Assembly: GCA_017959485.1 (NCBI GenBank)
Contig: JAGDAM010000048.1
Span: forward strand, 1-5,318
DNA from: Clostridia bacterium
GTDB taxonomy: Bacteria; Bacillota_A; Clostridia; Oscillospirales; CAG-272
Length of the DNA: 5,318 nucleotides
Direction of reading: 5' to 3'
This document shows, one piece after another, positions 4,691-5,318 of this stretch (positions within the stretch are counted from its first letter, which is position 1; every line of letters starts with the position of its first letter). The notes beneath the pieces were generated by a model that worked only from the letters and a program-made list of their open reading frames with translations, ran no database searches and was not told the DNA's origin. A program made the position numbers and the translations under genes.

Positions 4691-5318
4691 TTACTGGGAA
4701 ACAGATGCGCAGTCGCGCAGTTCCGGCGAGGAGGCGCCCATTTTCCAGACGGTTGAGAAATCGAACCCCGCAAAGGTGGCTGAATCCGACAACCGGTCCG
4801 CAGTGACGTTGGCGACCACGGTGTGGCGCGTCTCTTCTCCCGCGGGAAGCGTGCGCCCGTATCTCGGAATTGCCAGATAGTATTCCCGTGACGTGCCGAC
4901 GCAATAGTTGTGTTCCGTCTGTCCGAAGAAGACGTCCTCTTTCCCTTCGGCGCTTCCCGACTTGCAGTTGTAATAGGTGTGCCTGTCGTAAACGCACCCG
5001 ATGAGCGAACCGTTCGCGACAGCCGTATCGCTGACCCACGGAGCGCTCAGGAAGGTTACCGATCCCGAGGCGTAGCAGTTGTAAACGGTCAGGGCGTAGC
5101 GGCTTTCGTCGCTCTTTACGTGGAAGGTCGATTCCATGCATCCGATCAGAGCGCCCGCCGGGTTGCGGTATCTGAGCCAGACCTGAGACATCCAGTTGTC
5201 CTGGCAGTCGCTCCAGGAGCCGGAGCAGACGACGTCGCCGGTCGCATAGCAGTCGTGTATCACGTTGTCGAAAGTGCCGTGACCGACAAGACCTCCGCAA
5301 AAGGCGGCGCCGTATCCC
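4691..5318 (-). CDS. GLUG-repeat secreted/surface protein, C-terminal part (5' end outside window)
   Basis: The frame is open to the window edge, so only the last 208 residues are seen and the start lies beyond 5318. A GTG at 5263 is internal, because clear family sequence precedes it. Three GLUG-type units are visible: CGGLVG then NVIHDCYATGDV (residues 7-29), AGALIG then YNCYASGSV (54-87), and a degenerate NGSLIG then NCKSG (102-121). The C-terminal GFDFSTVWKM (184-193) followed by SPEL is the usual closing strand of such proteins. GLUG repeats form a beta-rich right-handed solenoid in secreted or wall-linked proteins of Clostridia and Bacteroidetes, often in adhesion or mucin and glycan contact. 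Ten Cys in 208 residues is high for a secreted protein. The very end (CASVSQ) has no sorting signal, so any anchor would be at the missing N-terminus. Its ligand is unknown. Confidence 0.8.
   Translation of the reverse strand, partial: GYGAAFCGGLVGHGTFDNVIHDCYATGDVVCSGSWSDCQDNWMSQVWLRYRNPAGALIGCMESTFHVKSDESRYALTVYNCYASGSVTFLSAPWVSDTAVANGSLIGCVYDRHTYYNCKSGSAEGKEDVFFGQTEHNYCVGTSREYYLAIPRYGRTLPAGEETRHTVVANVTADRLSDSATFAGFDFSTVWKMGASSPELRDCASVSQ

Overview
The window looks like a chromosomal segment of a fairly GC-rich Gram-positive bacterium, most likely an uncultured gut-type member of the Clostridia (Oscillospiraceae-like). The signs are a strong AGGAGG ribosome binding site, a TTGACA/TATAAT promoter, a lipoprotein signal peptide with a Ser/Thr/Gly linker, a GLUG-repeat secreted protein and a STAS protein paired with an ATPase-like protein. 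The lineage is an inference; no marker gene in the window proves it. All six genes lie on the minus strand, so transcription runs from high to low coordinates.

In transcription order: (1) the 3' part of a cysteine-rich GLUG-repeat surface or secreted protein, cut by the right window edge (4691-5318). (2) A well-formed promoter and ribosome binding site, then a 514-residue sugar-type solute-binding lipoprotein (3055-4599) with no transporter permease beside it. (3) A strong GC-rich stem-loop (2991-3028) directly before greA, the transcript-cleavage elongation factor (2478-2972). (4) Nine bases further on, a membrane-anchored lytic transglycosylase with a long acidic linker (1524-2468). (5) A STAS-domain anti-sigma-antagonist-like protein (1018-1314), followed 34 bases later by an ATPase-like partner protein (378-983). 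These two look like a two-gene partner-switching unit in which the ATPase has lost or altered its textbook ATP-binding motifs. (6) A 377-base tail without a gene, holding mobile-element-like repeats.

The most distinctive content is a family of small palindromic elements. A 166-bp element with perfect 22-bp terminal inverted repeats bounded by TA (1358-1523) sits immediately after the transglycosylase stop codon. A second copy in opposite orientation is cut by the left edge (1-118). A 51-bp perfect palindrome (292-342) has arms that match the terminal repeats at 18 of 22 positions, as if the element had been reduced to its two ends. Together these bracket the STAS/ATPase pair. They look like non-autonomous TA-targeting elements (MITE-like); no transposase is encoded in the window.

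I see no CRISPR array, tRNA, rRNA or defence system. Apart from the repeat family and the divergent ATPase, the genes are recognisable housekeeping or surface functions.
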